A stretch of DNA of 64,000 bases from UBA5543 sp964464965 (GCA_964464965.1 CAYXHM010000004.1:1-64000); one strand, 5' to 3'; numbered from the stretch's first letter, positions 24,352-34,086 are shown. Translations and numbers: made by a program. The notes: generated by a model from the sequence alone, not told the origin.

Positions 24352-25440
24352 CTACATATTTTGTGCCGTATATATTTGTTTGCTACGTTTTTCCATGTAC
24401 TCTTTCCGGGCTATGAAATGGTCGAGCTTTTCTTTTGGGATACGAAGATTGTAAATCTCTGAGCTATACGTATCATACTCAAATAATTCATAATCAAAAT
24501 TCCATTTGTACAGTTGCTTAGCATCCATACCCAGTTCTTCCATCAGCACTTCCGGGTACAAAGGCTCCGATATACGTACTATAGCCATAGATTTTAGTTC
24601 GTCTTCTGTAAACCTCGGTTTGGGCTTAGGCTTTTCTGCGGCTTTAACTGCCTCAAGGTCAGGTTTTGTATAACTAATCTCATCGGGTATTTCCTCTCCT
24701 ATATAATGGCCAAGTTTTTCGAAAATAGTAGCCGTAGCCACAAATGCCAGCACATGTCCTTGTGTTTCTTTCGGTAGAAGTGCTTTTATATCCCAGAAGT
24801 TCCGGCTACCGGTCTTTTGTATAGCACGCAGTACAGGAGTAGGTCCGCTGTTGTATGCGGCTATTACCAGCAGCCAGTCGTCCAGCTCTTCGTATAGCTT
24901 CATCATGTATTTAGCAGCTGCATTGGTGGATCGCAACCAATCTTTACGGTCGTCTCGCTTGCCATTAACCACGAGGCCCATTTCCTGGCCTGTATAAGAC
25001 ATAAACTGCCAGGGACCAACAGCACCTACACGCGAGCGCGCCTGGTTGTTCAAAGCAGATTCTATTACTGCCAGGTATTTTAGTTCTTTTGGGATTTTAT
25101 TCTGCTCCAGCACACCGTCTATTAACGGGAAAACCTTTTTAGAGCGGTCCTGTACTGTCGTGATTGTTTTCTGGTGAGACTTCAGGTATTTTTCCGTGTA
25201 TCCCGTTATATAATCTACTTTGTTGCCAAAGTAAGCTGTGTCTATTGCAAAAGGTACGTGCTTGTATTTTTGTTTTGGTAAGCCGGTATTTACAGCAAGT
25301 ACTTTAGGTACTCCTTTCCTCACAAAAATCGTGTCACTTTTTACCTTATAGAAACTCTCATCTATTTCCTGAGATGCAGCATATTGTGTGCATGTAAACA
25401 GGAAAACAGGTACCAGCAATGCGCTTTTTTTTAAAAACAT
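24352..25440 (-). CDS. Lytic transglycosylase (SLT/MltD-like)
   Basis: 362 residues from the ATG at 25440, chosen because GGAG sits six bases upstream; an adjacent ATG and one further upstream are alternatives. Signal peptide 1-23. The lysozyme-like domain has the catalytic E127 (LAVIESALNNQARS), GAVGPWQFM and AAYNSGPTPVLRA. It cleaves peptidoglycan strands in the periplasm. The C-terminal part lacks a clear LysM domain but has a LysM-like segment near MEELGMDAKQLYKWN. Confidence 0.87.
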   Translation of the reverse strand: MFLKKSALLVPVFLFTCTQYAASQEIDESFYKVKSDTIFVRKGVPKVLAVNTGLPKQKYKHVPFAIDTAYFGNKVDYITGYTEKYLKSHQKTITTVQDRSKKVFPLIDGVLEQNKIPKELKYLAVIESALNNQARSRVGAVGPWQFMSYTGQEMGLVVNGKRDDRKDWLRSTNAAAKYMMKLYEELDDWLLVIAAYNSGPTPVLRAIQKTGSRNFWDIKALLPKETQGHVLAFVATATIFEKLGHYIGEEIPDEISYTKPDLEAVKAAEKPKPKPRFTEDELKSMAIVRISEPLYPEVLMEELGMDAKQLYKWNFDYELFEYDTYSSEIYNLRIPKEKLDHFIARKEYMEKRSKQIYTAQNM

Positions 25441-25556
25441 CATTCTCTCCTTTACCAAATACTTTTTAGTTGCCCGCTAAGACATGGTTAAATAAATTTT
25501 ATTAGCCAGTTAAAAATCTAAAAAAAAATCGAGATATAGTAGAGATGTGGATATTA

Positions 25557-25778
25557 TTATTTTATGGGTTTGTCGCTTTCTTTCAAGCCAGACTCAATTT
25601 CTTCCTTTACGCCTTTTTTAGCGTCGTTAAATTCGCGGATGCCCTTACCCAGTCCTTTTGCCAATTCTGGTATTTTCTTGCCGCCAAATAATACTACTAC
25701 TACCAATAAGATAGTTATCCATTCGCCACCGCTAGGCATAGAAATTAATAAAACCGGGTTAATTGCTAATAAAGACAT
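25557..25778 (-). CDS. tatA: TatA/TatE-type twin-arginine translocase subunit
   Basis: 73 residues from the ATG at 25778; a longer start adds 12 residues that the family does not have. One membrane helix (GEWITILLVVVVLFGG) is followed by the amphipathic helix signature KKIPELAKGLGKGIREFNDA and a charged tail. It would form the pore of the Tat exporter for folded proteins. tatC is not adjacent. Confidence 0.9.
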   Translation of the reverse strand: MSLLAINPVLLISMPSGGEWITILLVVVVLFGGKKIPELAKGLGKGIREFNDAKKGVKEEIESGLKESDKPIK

Positions 25779-25938
25779 ATTTATTTGATTTAATAAAATA
25801 CTGATTGTAAACAAAAATATGATTAATATACGATTAATAGGTACCTGTGGTTTGTTTTTAACCTAATTTTCTATTGACTAAGATTAAGTATTAGGCGTTT
25901 AATATGATTCGTATTGAATATTGTTAATGTGTAAGGGG

Positions 25939-27039
25939 CTAGTTATTAAGGCTGTCTTTCAGTTGCCTGGTCATTCCTTTAGTGTAAGTGCGCCATTTTT
26001 CTATTACATCTACAATATCTTCCGGAAGATCTGAATCGAATTGCATCCATTCTTTCGTTTCAGGGTGCTTAAAACCCAGTTCTTTTGCATGCAGGGCATG
26101 ACGTGGCAGTATTTTGAAGCAGTTGTCAATAAACTGCTTGTATTTGGTAAATACGGTCCCTTTTATAATCCTGTCTCCACCGTAAGTACTGTCGTTGAAA
26201 AGAGGATGCCCAATAAGTTTCATGTGTACCCTTATCTGGTGTGTGCGGCCTGTTTCAAGCCTTAGTTCTACAAGTGTAACATAGTTAAAGCGTTCCAGCA
26301 CCTTGTAATGTGTTATAGCCTCTTTCCCAGTATCGCCATCGGGAAATGCCTCCATCATTTTACGATGCCGGGGGTTTCTGCCTATATGGGCTACTATGGT
26401 GCCCTCATTTTCAGCCACATCTCCCCATACCAGCGCTATATACCTGCGGTGCACCGTATGTTTTTTAAACTGCGCTGCCAGGAAGGACATAGCCTCAGGT
26501 GTTTTACCGATAACGATCAGCCCGGTAGTGTTTTTGTCAATTCGGTGTACGAGGCCTACGCGCGGTAGTTCTTCTGTATTTATGTTTTCTTTGTTCAGGT
26601 AGTATGCCAGGCCATTTACCAGTGTCCCGGTATAGTTGCCATTGCCGGGGTGCACCACCATGCCCGCAGGCTTGTTGATGATTAATAATGCATTGTCTTC
26701 ATAGACAATATTCAGGGGCATATCTTCAGGTATAACCTCTGTGCTTTCATGCGAGCGGGTTTCAAACATTACAACCTCATCTCCGGGACGTATTTTGTAG
26801 TTGGATTTTACAATCTCACCATTTACCAGTATATGCCCTGCTTCCAGCGCCTGCTGTACTTTATTCCGGGTAGCATGTTCTATTTTGTGCATCAGGAACT
26901 TATCTATACGCGTTGGTTCCTGGCCCTTGTCTGTAATGAAACGCATGCGTTCTACAGGCTCACCAGGTGCTGAGGTTTCGTCAATGTCCCCATCCTCCTC
27001 CTGCTCTTCCCATTGCTCTTCAATTATTTCTTCTGGCAT
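25939..27039 (-). CDS. rluD: RluA-family 23S rRNA pseudouridine synthase
   Basis: 366 residues. An acidic N-terminal extension (1-30) precedes an S4 RNA-binding domain (RIDKFLMHKIEHATRNKVQQAL) and the catalytic domain with D168 in GLVHRIDKNTTGL and the RTHQIRVHMKLIGHPLFND motif. It isomerises uridines in 23S rRNA, RluD being the closest known type. Its start is divergent from the DUF2279 gene. Confidence 0.93.
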   Translation of the reverse strand: MPEEIIEEQWEEQEEDGDIDETSAPGEPVERMRFITDKGQEPTRIDKFLMHKIEHATRNKVQQALEAGHILVNGEIVKSNYKIRPGDEVVMFETRSHESTEVIPEDMPLNIVYEDNALLIINKPAGMVVHPGNGNYTGTLVNGLAYYLNKENINTEELPRVGLVHRIDKNTTGLIVIGKTPEAMSFLAAQFKKHTVHRRYIALVWGDVAENEGTIVAHIGRNPRHRKMMEAFPDGDTGKEAITHYKVLERFNYVTLVELRLETGRTHQIRVHMKLIGHPLFNDSTYGGDRIIKGTVFTKYKQFIDNCFKILPRHALHAKELGFKHPETKEWMQFDSDLPEDIVDVIEKWRTYTKGMTRQLKDSLNN

Positions 27040-27133
27040 AACGATATTTGAACTGGCAAAGATAACTGGTAATTGCGTAGATGCATTATTTTTATCAAGT
27101 GGCGTAGTGGTGCCTTGTTTTATATTTTACATA

Positions 27134-28069
27134 ATGAAAATATTCCTTTGCCGATTTCTTCTAGGTTTAACAGGTAGTTTTTTGCTATGCCAGCCAAAGG
27201 GTCTTATAGCGAAATCTATTGACAGCGATACCATCAATAAGGCAAGGGTTATTACTGTTGCGTCATCGCAGGCAGCCGTGACAGGTGGTACGTTATATGC
27301 ACTGAATGAAATATGGTATAAGGATTATGAACGGAGCAGGTTTCACGTAAAAGATGATATGGGTGTATGGTGCCAGGTAGATAAGCTGGGCCATGCCTAT
27401 AGTGCATACAGTCTTGCCGGCCCGCTAAGTAAGATGTACAAATGGGCCGGGGTAAACAATAAGCGGAGTGCCCTGTATGGTGCTGCCGGTGGCCTGGCAG
27501 TACTTACAGCTATAGAGTTTATGGATGCATATTCTGCCGAGTGGGGTTTTAGTTATGGAGATATGGGTGCTAATGTTTTGGGTGCGGGCTTGTACCTGGG
27601 GCAGGAATTGATTTGGGAAAAACAGGTATTCCAGTTAAAGTTCAGTACGCAGTACAGAAATTACAGCCCTGCTTTACTAAAAGAAAGGGCGCAGCAGATA
27701 TACGGTGCAAATTTTGCCGAGCGTATATTGAAGGATTACAACGCGCAAACTTACTGGTTGTCTGTAGATGTGAATACCTTTTACAAAAGATGGCCTGCGT
27801 GGTTGAATATAGCAGTTGGCTATGGTGCAGAGGATATGTACGGCGCATACTACAATACATGGAAGGATGCTGAAGGAAAGTACCATGATATGAGCAGCAT
27901 ACACCGTTACAGGCAAGTGTTTTTATCACTGGATGTTAACCTCGCAAATATCAATACCCGGAGCAGGTTTATTAATGCAGTCTTAGATTGTCTCACTATT
28001 AAAATTCCCGCACCGGCCCTTGAGTATAACACCAAGGGCAAGTTTGTTTTTCATCCGCTGTATTTTTAG
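27134..28069 (+). CDS. DUF2279 membrane-associated protein
   Basis: 311 residues from the ATG at 27134; the open frame continues upstream only as antisense of rluD. A signal peptide (about 1-26) is followed by the DUF2279 pattern VDKLGHAYSAYSLAGPLSK, hydrophobic segments with GAAGGLAVLTAIEFMDAYSAEWGFSYGDMGANVLGA, and a C-terminal beta-rich part. It is probably envelope-located. Function unknown. It converges on the metallopeptidase gene with three bases between the stop codons. Confidence 0.85.
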   Translation: MKIFLCRFLLGLTGSFLLCQPKGLIAKSIDSDTINKARVITVASSQAAVTGGTLYALNEIWYKDYERSRFHVKDDMGVWCQVDKLGHAYSAYSLAGPLSKMYKWAGVNNKRSALYGAAGGLAVLTAIEFMDAYSAEWGFSYGDMGANVLGAGLYLGQELIWEKQVFQLKFSTQYRNYSPALLKERAQQIYGANFAERILKDYNAQTYWLSVDVNTFYKRWPAWLNIAVGYGAEDMYGAYYNTWKDAEGKYHDMSSIHRYRQVFLSLDVNLANINTRSRFINAVLDCLTIKIPAPALEYNTKGKFVFHPLYF

Positions 28070-28072
28070 TAG

Positions 28073-28918
28073 TTACAGGTCATCCGCTCCAAATGTATCT
28101 CCCTGTGTAATATCACCAGTTTCATAGCCTTTCTTAAACCAGTATTGTCTTTGTGCGGATGTGCCATGGGTAAAGGCATCGGGCACAACATATCCCTGCG
28201 ATTGTTTTTGTAGCCTGTCGTCGCCTATTGCTGCTGCGGCATTCAGCGCTTCTTCTATATCTCCGGCATCTAATATGCCCTGTGTACGGTCTGCATCATG
28301 CGCCCACATGCCGGCCATAAAATCTGCCTGCAATTCCTGCATGACAGACAGCCTGTTAGCATCCCGTTCACTATTTCTTTCTTTTAAAGTCCTTACTTTT
28401 TCAGATATGCCTAATATGGTTTGCACATGATGCCCCACCTCGTGCGCTATTACATAAGCCATTGCGAAATCTCCCGGCGCCCCAAAGCGGTTGTGCAGCT
28501 CATTATAGAAATCAAGGTCTATGTATATTTGCTGGTTTGCCGGACAATAAAATGGACCTACGGCTGCAGTAGCTCCGCCACAGGCTGAGTTTATTTCGTT
28601 GTGAAACAATTCCAGTTTTGGTGCAATATATTCTTTACCCATAGCGGTAAATTGTGTCTGCCAGTAGTCCTCTGTTTCAGCTAGGACCACCTTTACAAAA
28701 TCAGCAGCCTCATTTTCTGCGGCGGTTGGTTCATAATTGGTTTCTGTGCCTTGCATATTGCCTGCCTGTTGCAATACCTGTCCCGGGTCGCCACCCAACA
28801 GATATACTATAACAGCAAGTACCAGTACACCAACTCCGCCCCCAATAATCTTTCCACCCCCGCTACTTCTACGGCTATCTATAACATTACCACTCATTCT
28901 TCTGCCTTTCCAACGCAT
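28073..28918 (-). CDS. Neutral zinc metallopeptidase (YpfJ/KPN_02809 family)
   Basis: 281 residues starting MRWKGRRMSGNVIDSRRSS, the conserved N terminus of the family, then a glycine-rich linker and one membrane helix (about 30-42). The zinc site HEVGH is at 159-163 (AYVIAHEVGHHVQ), with ELQADFMAGMWAHDAD downstream. It is an inner-membrane protein with an external peptidase domain. Substrate unknown. Confidence 0.92.
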   Translation of the reverse strand: MRWKGRRMSGNVIDSRRSSGGGKIIGGGVGVLVLAVIVYLLGGDPGQVLQQAGNMQGTETNYEPTAAENEAADFVKVVLAETEDYWQTQFTAMGKEYIAPKLELFHNEINSACGGATAAVGPFYCPANQQIYIDLDFYNELHNRFGAPGDFAMAYVIAHEVGHHVQTILGISEKVRTLKERNSERDANRLSVMQELQADFMAGMWAHDADRTQGILDAGDIEEALNAAAAIGDDRLQKQSQGYVVPDAFTHGTSAQRQYWFKKGYETGDITQGDTFGADDL

Positions 28919-28967
28919 AGCTTTTCAGTTTTACTACAATATAACAACTTTCTACGGCAGAAGTTAA

Positions 28968-30353
28968 TCAGCGTATTACGGTAACATTACCCTTCAAAAA
29001 TAGTTCCTCACCGTTTTCATTCCTGTACGTGATATACCAGTTATAAACTCCAACATCTGCAAATGATGCGTTATGCATGCCGTTCCATCCTTTGCTGATA
29101 TCTGTTGTTATAAATACCGGTTGCCCCCAGCGGTTATAAATATTAAACGAGTAACCATTTGGATTAATAATTCCTTTTGGCCTGAAAACATCATTAATGC
29201 CATCTCCATTTGGGGAAAAAGCAGTGGGCACAAATAAACATCCTTCGTCTGTCACTTTGAACGTGTCGGAATATACTCCACAATTGTTTGAGACAATAGC
29301 CCAGTACAACCCTGCGTTATGGATGGTAATGGATGGGCCAACTTCACCGTTTGACCAGAGATAGCTTTCAAAGGAAGGAAGCTGTATATTAACAGGGTTG
29401 TTGCAGCTGATAACCTTATCATCAATCGAAAAAGACATTGTGGTTGTATCTGCTGTAAAAGCATGAAATGTATCAGTAAATGCCGAACACCCGTTGGCAG
29501 CCCATACCCAGTATTTGCCTGGCTGTCTTATTGTATCAAAGGCAGCGGTTGTTCCTGAAGACCATTTATATTCATCGAACGTGCCGGCACTTACGGTTAT
29601 AGGTGCACCGCATGGTAGAAACTGGTCTGCAATAAGGCCCGTGTCTTCAGGCATTTGAGTAACGGAAATGTCATCGATGTAATAATATGCCAGGGTGGAC
29701 TGTTCTTCGGGTATATCGCGAATTGTTTCCAGGGCTGTTGCTTCGTTGTCTCTGAAATTGCCTACTACCATCCAACTAAAATTATCGGTAGCTGTATAGC
29801 GCCACGATAGTTTGGTCCAGTTCATTGTATCATTTAGAAAGCCATTGCCTTGGTTGTCAAGCTGCGGGCTGACATCCCTCAATGGTTCAAAATCAGGCTG
29901 GAAAAGGGAATCGTTACTAAAATACACACCAGGGCCCCGTACCGCATACCTGGACTGTTTGTATAAAGCCACGTACATACTTATACAATAAGTTTTACCT
30001 TTTTCAAGCGGCTGCCGTAGTTGTGTGCCTATGTATTCCCGGTAACTCCTTTTTTTATCGCCGGGTGTCCAGCCAAATAATATAACAGCAGCATAACCTT
30101 CGCCGGTGCGTGCATATTGAAAGCCTCCGGGGTGCTTAGGTACGCCTACACGGCCACCATTGCTGTTACTACATGCATGAAACAAATCGGGAGAGGCATT
30201 AGTAGGATTATACCATCCTGTGGCAAAGTGAACTTGTCCGTCAACACGGGGACATTCCTTGTATGTTTCAAAGCTACCATTGTTCACAAGGTTTTGTGAA
30301 CAGGCTGGCTGGACATCCATCAAAAGCAGGAATATTATTAATCGTATTTTCAC
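28968..30353 (-). CDS. T9SS type B (gliding-motility C-terminal domain) secreted protein, two repeat units
   Basis: 461 residues from a GTG at 30353, chosen because it places a normal signal peptide (KIRLIIFLLLMDVQPACSQ) at the N terminus. An N-terminal adhesin-like domain begins NLVNNGSFETYKECP. It is followed by two units of about 70 residues (each with the Y-x-WSxG ... YWxxxxNxC pattern) and a T9SS type B sorting domain (FVPTAFSPNGDGINDVF ... NRWGQPVF ... GVYNWYITY). It is a surface or released protein of unknown role. It is a tandem paralogue of the next gene. Confidence 0.87.
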   Translation of the reverse strand: MKIRLIIFLLLMDVQPACSQNLVNNGSFETYKECPRVDGQVHFATGWYNPTNASPDLFHACSNSNGGRVGVPKHPGGFQYARTGEGYAAVILFGWTPGDKKRSYREYIGTQLRQPLEKGKTYCISMYVALYKQSRYAVRGPGVYFSNDSLFQPDFEPLRDVSPQLDNQGNGFLNDTMNWTKLSWRYTATDNFSWMVVGNFRDNEATALETIRDIPEEQSTLAYYYIDDISVTQMPEDTGLIADQFLPCGAPITVSAGTFDEYKWSSGTTAAFDTIRQPGKYWVWAANGCSAFTDTFHAFTADTTTMSFSIDDKVISCNNPVNIQLPSFESYLWSNGEVGPSITIHNAGLYWAIVSNNCGVYSDTFKVTDEGCLFVPTAFSPNGDGINDVFRPKGIINPNGYSFNIYNRWGQPVFITTDISKGWNGMHNASFADVGVYNWYITYRNENGEELFLKGNVTVIR

Positions 30354-30403
30354 GCTACTATCAGTTTCAGTGTCCGGTGTATAACTATATACCACTGATA
30401 TGC

Positions 30404-31999
30404 TCAGCGTATGATTGTTACATCACCTTTTGCGGTTACGGCTTCATTGTCTGTGTTTATGTAATTTATATACCAATAATATACGCCAATGTCGGCAAGC
30501 GATGCACCATGCATACCATTCCAGCCACTATTAATATCTGTTGTAACAAAAACCTGTTGTCCCCAGCGGTTGTATACGCTGAAGACATAGCCATGGGGGT
30601 AGATAATACCCCTGGGTCTGAATACGTCGTTAAGGCCATCACCATCAGGAGAAAAGGCACTGGGTACAAACAGGCAGCCTTCATTTCTTACCTTGAATGT
30701 ATCTGAATACGTGCCGCAGTTATTGGTGACGGTTGCCCAATACATACCTTGTGAATTTATGGTAACGGAAGATGTTGTTGCTCCGGTAGACCATAAATAG
30801 TTGTCATAACTGCTCAAGGAAATTGTAACAGGCTTATGGCAATATATTTTTTCATCTTGTATGAAAAAGGGTGTGGTGGTTGTGTCAACGTGCTTAACAG
30901 CAAATGTATCTGAATAAGTACCGCATTTGTTTTTTACTGTTACCCAATAGGTTCCCGCTATATTCACTGTTATACTTGAAGTAATGTCTCCTGTAGACCA
31001 TTCATAGGCGTCATATGGGTCTAAAATGACTTTTACAGGATTGCCGCAAATAATCTGCTGGTCGCTAACAACAAATGGTATAGTCGTAGTGTCCTTTATT
31101 TCAACAGAAAAAGTATCTGTATAGGTGCCGCAGCTATTTTTAACACTCACCCAATATGTACCGGGCACATCAATGCTAATGTCAGGTGATATTGCCCCGG
31201 TAGACCATAAGTACTCATCAAAATAACCTGCAGATACGTTTACAGCGGCGCTGCAGGGCATCACCTGGTCCGGCAGCCATCCATCTTTGCCTGGTATAGG
31301 CACCACAGAAATGTCATCAACGTAATAGTATGATGGAGTACAATCCATATCAGGGATATTGCGCAATAATACCGACTGCGTATGGTCATAATCATTGAAG
31401 TTCCCAATAGTCATCCACTGATATGCATCATCAGCCTGATATTCCCAGGTTATTTTTTGCCATCTTGTTGTATCATCAAGATAAACGCCCGGCAGGTTAT
31501 TTAATTGCGGTGTAACGTTGGCAAGGCATTCAGAAGTATATTGGTAAACCGAATCCTTTGAAAAATATACGCTTAGTTGATCAATAGCATACTTCGTGCT
31601 TTTGGAGATGGCTATATACATAGTTACACAATACTTCTTTCCTTTTGCAAGAGGAGCGAGTAGTTTGGTAGAAATATATTCCCTGTAATTATTCTTGCCA
31701 GGATGAGAGGCAGGCCAGCTTGAAGGGATAAACGCGCCATACCCCTCACCGGAATGTGGGAACTGGTAGCCGCCCGGGTGTTTGGGCACACCCGCATCAC
31801 TATGATTTCTGGTATTGCTGCATACATGATACAAATCCGGAGAAGCAATAGTGGGATTATACCATCCATTTGCCAAGTATAACTGGCCATTGTATTTAGG
31901 GCATGCTGAATACTCCTCAAAACTGCCATTAGGTACCAGGTTTTGAGCATCACACAGAGAACTGAAAAATAGAAGAAAAAATATCAGCAGCCTGCTCAT
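30404..31999 (-). CDS. T9SS type B (gliding-motility C-terminal domain) secreted protein, three repeat units
   Basis: 531 residues from the ATG at 31999 (MSRLLIFFLLFFSSLCDAQ is a clean signal peptide; the longer open frame adds ten residues). The N-terminal domain starts NLVPNGSFEEYSACP and is close to that of the downstream paralogue. Three units of about 70 residues follow, each with WSTG and YWV/YWA plus CGTY-(S/T)-DTF, then the type B sorting domain FVPSAFSPDGDGLNDVF. Expected at the cell surface via T9SS and PorP/SprF-type anchoring. Confidence 0.88.
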   Translation of the reverse strand: MSRLLIFFLLFFSSLCDAQNLVPNGSFEEYSACPKYNGQLYLANGWYNPTIASPDLYHVCSNTRNHSDAGVPKHPGGYQFPHSGEGYGAFIPSSWPASHPGKNNYREYISTKLLAPLAKGKKYCVTMYIAISKSTKYAIDQLSVYFSKDSVYQYTSECLANVTPQLNNLPGVYLDDTTRWQKITWEYQADDAYQWMTIGNFNDYDHTQSVLLRNIPDMDCTPSYYYVDDISVVPIPGKDGWLPDQVMPCSAAVNVSAGYFDEYLWSTGAISPDISIDVPGTYWVSVKNSCGTYTDTFSVEIKDTTTIPFVVSDQQIICGNPVKVILDPYDAYEWSTGDITSSITVNIAGTYWVTVKNKCGTYSDTFAVKHVDTTTTPFFIQDEKIYCHKPVTISLSSYDNYLWSTGATTSSVTINSQGMYWATVTNNCGTYSDTFKVRNEGCLFVPSAFSPDGDGLNDVFRPRGIIYPHGYVFSVYNRWGQQVFVTTDINSGWNGMHGASLADIGVYYWYINYINTDNEAVTAKGDVTIIR

Positions 32000-32111
32000 A
32001 TACGTTAGCCTGCAATTTACAGACAACATAAATTTACCACATGTTTGCTGTTTATAAGGCTTAGATGAGTATAAATATTAATTCAGACAGTAGTATGACA
32101 GTGGCTGTGTT

Positions 32112-32609
32112 CTATTCCCAATCGTCATTCAGCTTCAGCACCTTCTCTATTACATCGCGTACGCAACCCATGCCGCCTTTTACGGGGGAGATATACTTGC
32201 TGGTGGCTATTACTTCAGGGCAGGCATCTGCAGGGCAGGTTGGCAGCCCGCACATCTGCATCACCTGCAGGTCGGGCATATCATCGCCCATGTATAGAAT
32301 GGTTTCCGGCGAGGAGTTGTATTTTTTTATCAGTTCCTGCATCAGGGCCTTTTTATCCTGTACCCGTATATGTGCCTCTTTCATACCCAGGTTTTGAAAC
32401 CTGGTCTGCATAGCGGCAGAATTACCACCACTGATGATCCATAAATGGTAGCCTTTTTTTACTGCCAACTGTATAGCGTAGCCGTCTTTTATGTTTACAC
32501 TGCGCAGCAAATGTCCATCTTCAGTAGCCAGCAACTGGCTATTGGTCAGCACACCGTCTATATCGAATACGAAGGTCCTTATTGGCTTAAAAAGTTCCAG
32601 TACGTTCAT
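32112..32609 (-). CDS. kdsC: KDO-8-phosphate phosphatase (KdsC-type HAD)
   Basis: 165 residues, the usual length. HAD motif I FVFDIDGVLT (D16, D18), motif II IISGG, the lysine motif in VQDKKALM and motif III YMGDDMPDLQVM. It releases phosphate from 3-deoxy-D-manno-octulosonate 8-phosphate for the lipopolysaccharide inner core. It begins directly after the iscX stop codon, with no gap. Confidence 0.9.
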   Translation of the reverse strand: MNVLELFKPIRTFVFDIDGVLTNSQLLATEDGHLLRSVNIKDGYAIQLAVKKGYHLWIISGGNSAAMQTRFQNLGMKEAHIRVQDKKALMQELIKKYNSSPETILYMGDDMPDLQVMQMCGLPTCPADACPEVIATSKYISPVKGGMGCVRDVIEKVLKLNDDWE

Positions 32610-32849
32610 TTATTTCTGGTTATCGCGCCATTCATACACCCAGCTACTTTGTATCATTTCCAGGTGGCCTTCATTGCTTTGCTCACGTGTGCCCTCGAAA
32701 TTATCTAATTGCAACACCCACTCCAGCAGGTCTGTAAAACGCACACGGTATATCTGGGCTTCGCCAAAATCATCACCAAAGCGCTCGTATAGCTTCAACG
32801 CTATATCCTCGTAATCATTCCATTTAATGGGTGGTTCAAAATGAGCCAT
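32610..32849 (-). CDS. iscX: Fe-S assembly protein IscX
   Basis: 79 residues with the IscX pattern IKWNDYEDIALKLYERFGDDF, IYRVRFTDLLEWVLQL and the acidic C-terminal region. In other bacteria IscX binds IscS and iron and tunes Fe-S cluster assembly. Here it lies between kdsC and a 2Fe-2S ferredoxin gene rather than in a full isc operon. The short length and family pattern make the call fairly safe. Confidence 0.85.
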   Translation of the reverse strand: MAHFEPPIKWNDYEDIALKLYERFGDDFGEAQIYRVRFTDLLEWVLQLDNFEGTREQSNEGHLEMIQSSWVYEWRDNQK

Positions 32850-32927
32850 ATCTTAAAAAAATAAAAAAGTGAAAAGTAAAATTCAAAATCTACCCCTGTC
32901 AACTGCAAACTGTCCTTATCAACGGAT

Positions 32928-33263
32928 TTAATCGCCATGTATCAGGCTCTGATCGGGCAGGGTTACTTCAACCGTACCTGAAGAGCCTTCTAAAATACAC
33001 TGGCAACCCAGGCGTGAACTCAACCTGGGGTTGCGGGCACGGTCTATAAAATCCTCTTCCTTGTCAGACAATTCGGGTAAATGCTCTTCACCTTTATCGA
33101 TATACAGGTGGCAGGTGCTGCATGCACATACCATACCACAGTTGTGGTGCAATTCAATATTATTTTCAAGCGCTACTTCCAGTATGCTGATACCCGGCTC
33201 TACGTTATCTATTGTAACAGGCTCTAAACCCTTCTGTTCAAAATTAAACTTGATGCTATACAT
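32928..33263 (-). CDS. fdx: 2Fe-2S ferredoxin (adrenodoxin type)
   Basis: 111 residues. The cluster ligands are C42, C48, C51 and C87 in the C-x5-C-x2-C ... C arrangement of ISC-type ferredoxins, seen as HNCGMVCACSTCHLYID and LGCQC; C46 and C89 are extra cysteines. It donates electrons, in ISC systems for cluster assembly. The neighbouring iscX supports that role. Confidence 0.9.
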   Translation of the reverse strand: MYSIKFNFEQKGLEPVTIDNVEPGISILEVALENNIELHHNCGMVCACSTCHLYIDKGEEHLPELSDKEEDFIDRARNPRLSSRLGCQCILEGSSGTVEVTLPDQSLIHGD

Positions 33264-33306
33264 TACTTAAAAACACTGTGATTGCGGCAAAAGTACACTA
33301 TAAGGC

Positions 33307-34086
33307 TTATTCTTCCTTATCATTCCTATACATCTTCTCTATAGAGGTAGAGATAGCCTTGTATAACTCCTGCCAGTCGGGGTTTTGCTGCAAAAGCTCT
33401 ATATGTTTGCTTATGGTGGCATCGTCACCTCTTTTGGCCGGGCCTGTTTGCAGTATGCGTGGTGAGGTCTGCCTGATACGTTCTGCCGTTTGGCTGACAA
33501 TAGGGTAGAGCAGGGAGAATGGTATATGTTGTTTGTTACATATTTGTTCGCTCACCGCCATCATATGGTTGGTGAAATTGTTGCATAACACCGCGCATAG
33601 GTGTAGCCACTGGCGCTGTTCCCAGCTTACTGTATAGTATATATCTGTGATGGATGATACCAGTTCTTCCAATAACTCCTCTGAATGTTCCGAAGTCCCT
33701 TTGATGGTCATGGGGATGTCGCGATGTATGGGCAAATTATCTTTTACAATTGAGTATATAGGCCAGATAACCCCTGCATGTTTTGCAAAGGGTTCCAGTA
33801 CAGTCCTGCTTAGTGAGCCTGCGGTATGTATCAGCGTTGTTTTCTCAAAAGAGAAATTGTGGGCTACTTCTGTTATGGCATGGTCTGTTATGGCCAGTAT
33901 GCAGCAATCAGCATCGTCCTGTACATCTTTTACATCATTCAGCAGGGGGGCGTTTATTGCCCTGGCCAGTTGTTGTGCACGTTCTTTCTGCCTGCCAAAG
34001 ACACCCTTACAGCTATGGCCGGCCTTTACCAGCCTTGTAGCCAAAAACCATGCAGTGTTGCCCGTGCCTATTATATAAAACGTCAT
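33307..34086 (-). CDS. Rossmann/DUF2520 oxidoreductase-like protein
   Basis: 259 residues. An N-terminal NAD(P)-binding fold (FYIIGTGNTAWFLATRLVKAG, ITDHAI) similar to pyrroline-5-carboxylate reductase or KARI-type proteins, and a helical C-terminal DUF2520 domain (WLHLCAVLCNNFTNHMMA ... TGPAKRGD). The substrate is unknown. Its start overlaps the stop of the acyltransferase gene by four bases (ATGA), so the two are translated together. Confidence 0.87.
   Translation of the reverse strand: MTFYIIGTGNTAWFLATRLVKAGHSCKGVFGRQKERAQQLARAINAPLLNDVKDVQDDADCCILAITDHAITEVAHNFSFEKTTLIHTAGSLSRTVLEPFAKHAGVIWPIYSIVKDNLPIHRDIPMTIKGTSEHSEELLEELVSSITDIYYTVSWEQRQWLHLCAVLCNNFTNHMMAVSEQICNKQHIPFSLLYPIVSQTAERIRQTSPRILQTGPAKRGDDATISKHIELLQQNPDWQELYKAISTSIEKMYRNDKEE

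Noticed and set aside
26801..27133. Upstream extension of the DUF2279 gene
   Set aside because: The extension lies antisense to the conserved rluD coding region; the ATG at 27134 gives a normal signal peptide.
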